DNA of 64,000 nt, taken from the NCBI RefSeq assembly GCF_041260155.1, contig NC_091931.1, forward strand, positions 12,731,861-12,795,860, written 5' to 3'. Under the pieces are notes generated by a model. That model saw nothing but the letters and a program-made list of their open reading frames with translations. It was not told the origin of the DNA and ran no database searches. Made by a program: the position numbers and the translations under genes. The DNA is from Ptychodera flava (Eukaryota > Hemichordata > Enteropneusta > Ptychoderidae). Positions 62,399 through 64,000 of this stretch are shown here, in pieces (within the stretch, counting starts at the first letter, position 1; every line of letters begins with the position of its first letter).

Positions 62399-63854
62399 TA
62401 GAGGCTGACTTGGTCACAAGCTCCGCACGTACATGGAGGGCGGCGGGCAATGACATCCTATAGTTGTCACGCTGCTCGCTTGGATCGCCGGCGATAAAAA
62501 TCGCATCAGTCGCTTTGAATATGCATTTTATGTCAAACACAGACGTATTGATTTTGTTGTGGGACGCCGTTCCTTCATAAGTGACAGAGCACAGGCGATC
62601 GTTGTTAGACTTAAAGGGACCGGTCGTCCTTCCCATGCCTGACACCATGTCATATCTCATAGGGCGGGTGGCCGGGGTACCTACATTCATGAGTCCGTGT
62701 GACGTACAGCTGTTTTTCGTAACGCAAATTAGAATATTTGTGAAAGATTATAAATATCAAGTTTACATAACACATCATCATTCGTCCTTAGATTTCGTAT
62801 TCGCGTCATATGGTGCATATGGCGTCTACATTAGGCCTAATTCATCAACATTTTTTTCTCCCCGGCCCTTACCGCCACTTAAGTTAGGCTGGCATGCTGT
62901 TTATCTTCCTCATCGCCATGGTCATGCGTGCCTCACCTCATTAAACTCGTGTGTCTATCTCTTTATATTCTCCCTTGCGTTCCAATATCCGTCCTTGAAC
63001 ATTGTATACACCACTAACGATTATAATTTTGATCAGCATTTCAAAATGTGGGCACAGGATGACCTTAAGACGTATCAAACCATTGCGGTCGTGTGTTACA
63101 CAAAGAAGTCATCTCCGTGAGCGGGTGGGTTGCTTGGAGATCTATATTTTTATGATCAAAACGCATTTTTAAATGATGACCATATCCTCTGTGCGATGAC
63201 CTTTCCGAATATACATGTGATATCGTCTAGCATACCTAAGTTACACCACACACAGAGAGAACACATACAAGCAGATAACCTAAAACCTTTGTCAAGTTAC
63301 CAGGACACAAATGTTAAATTGAAAAAAAGATGGAGAATTCAGCCTGGAGGTGTTATATTTCCAGAATTTCTGCGAGGCGTTTCGTTAGTATATGGACACA
63401 AGTATGCTTTAAAATCCGAGGAACTGACAAAAGACCAAAGAATGACGCCTCATCTTGAACACATCAACGTGACGTCTCGTTAAATGACAAACATAACACA
63501 TTCTAGATGTTGGTGAGAAGAATAACAGTGACCTTGAATGAACGCAAATCGAACCGGACTGCGTTTTACAGCGACACCAGTCAAGGTTCAAGAATATACA
63601 TCATACATACCAGATACTGGGTCGTTGCGTAGTTTCAGGGATGCCCCGTCGTAGTCAGAAGATTGAAACTGTCGGAGTGTCCCCATTCTGCCGTGGAAGT
63701 TAAGATTATCACTTTCAGATGTCGAAGGAGCGTCGATATCCTCCAAAATGTTTCACTCTGGATGTGTTTTTTCCCTCAGCTTTCTACAGCCACGGCCGCT
63801 GCTCCTTTACATGGCGACGGTATTAGATTCCGACAGCCACTTGGAGACGCTCAC
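62399..63854. other. No gene confirmed
   Basis: A 179-codon frame (62581-63120, +) and a 117-codon frame (63130-63483, +) are open but show no domain, signal or splice context that I trust. Confidence 0.35.
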
Positions 63855-64000
63855 CGTTGACGGCTTGGCCCCCAAGGTACGTATGCAGGATTGTACATGA
63901 TGCTCAGCATCGATATTCCGTCAGCAGTCGCTCGCTCGTTAATGATACACGCACCCGAGTCTCCATGGTAACGACGGATCGGCAAGGTTGTCACCACCAT
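63855..64000 (-). CDS. Possible exon fragment with a GDSGAC motif (gene would run off the right edge)
   Basis: On the minus strand the frame is open from the window edge to a donor-like GTGAGC at 63854. It encodes HGDSGACIINERATADGIS followed by a hydrophobic stretch. GDSG before a G-I-S step resembles the active-site serine region of trypsin-fold peptidases. The opposite strand also has an ATG-led open segment with a GTACGT donor (63812-63877), so strand is unsure. Only about 48 codons are visible. Confidence 0.3.

Noticed and set aside
62581..63120. 179-codon plus-strand frame
   Set aside because: Low-complexity hydrophobic content, no recognisable domain and no splice context; not convincing despite its length.

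Overview
The window is a piece of a metazoan nuclear genome. Its genes are split by introns with GT/AG junctions. It carries animal families (kelch-repeat, THAP, galactose 3-O-sulfotransferase and a P2X7-type cytoplasmic domain), with AT-rich, microsatellite-rich DNA and many DNA transposons. A marine invertebrate, perhaps a deuterostome such as a hemichordate or lancelet, fits best. That is an impression from gene and transposon content, not a demonstrated identification. There are no bacterial-type operons, rRNA genes or CRISPR arrays, and I recognised no tRNA.

Layout. 1-1716 (+): last four exons of a kelch-repeat protein. 1717-7740: no gene seen. 7745-15836 (+): a nine-exon gene with an N-terminal THAP zinc finger and a transposase-like RNase H-type body; one base appears to be missing in exon 6. 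15910-16580: a 44-bp minisatellite filling the gap between this gene and a convergent one. 16653-23961 (-): a complete three-exon gene for a 226-aa stand-alone P2X7 C-terminal-domain protein. Its second intron holds a hAT-like non-autonomous element. Its first intron holds a near-perfect 755-bp inverted repeat, each arm with a TATA box and a 54-codon secreted-like ORF.

24189-40723: a 16.5-kb DNA transposon. It has inverted terminal arrays and a TTAAG duplication. On the minus strand it carries a decayed multidomain gene: two Cys/His zinc modules, a probable transposase core, a FEN1/XPG-like nuclease and a Cys-rich tail. I read it as Academ-like. A tyrosine-recombinase retrotransposon of the Ngaro/PAT type (34009-39934), with split direct repeats, sits inside its right terminal array. 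A 3-kb non-coding block (28.36-31.37 kb) interrupts its gene.

40724-64000: sparser. It contains a 1.55-kb inverted-repeat element (41461-43010), a two-exon secreted coiled-coil microprotein gene (44094-45293, +), a galactose 3-O-sulfotransferase-like gene (49741-51248, -) and several microsatellites. A three-level nest of DNA elements lies at 53905-57021 (Harbinger-like host, TTAA element, hAT-like element with a hairpin insert). A short relative of the nest's host lies at 62080-62395, and the window ends in a possible exon fragment.

The host genes do not form one pathway; the coherent theme is transposons and genes derived from them. The intact frames of the kelch, P2X7-domain and sulfotransferase genes suggest the assembly is good, so the many frameshifts in the mobile genes are probably real decay.
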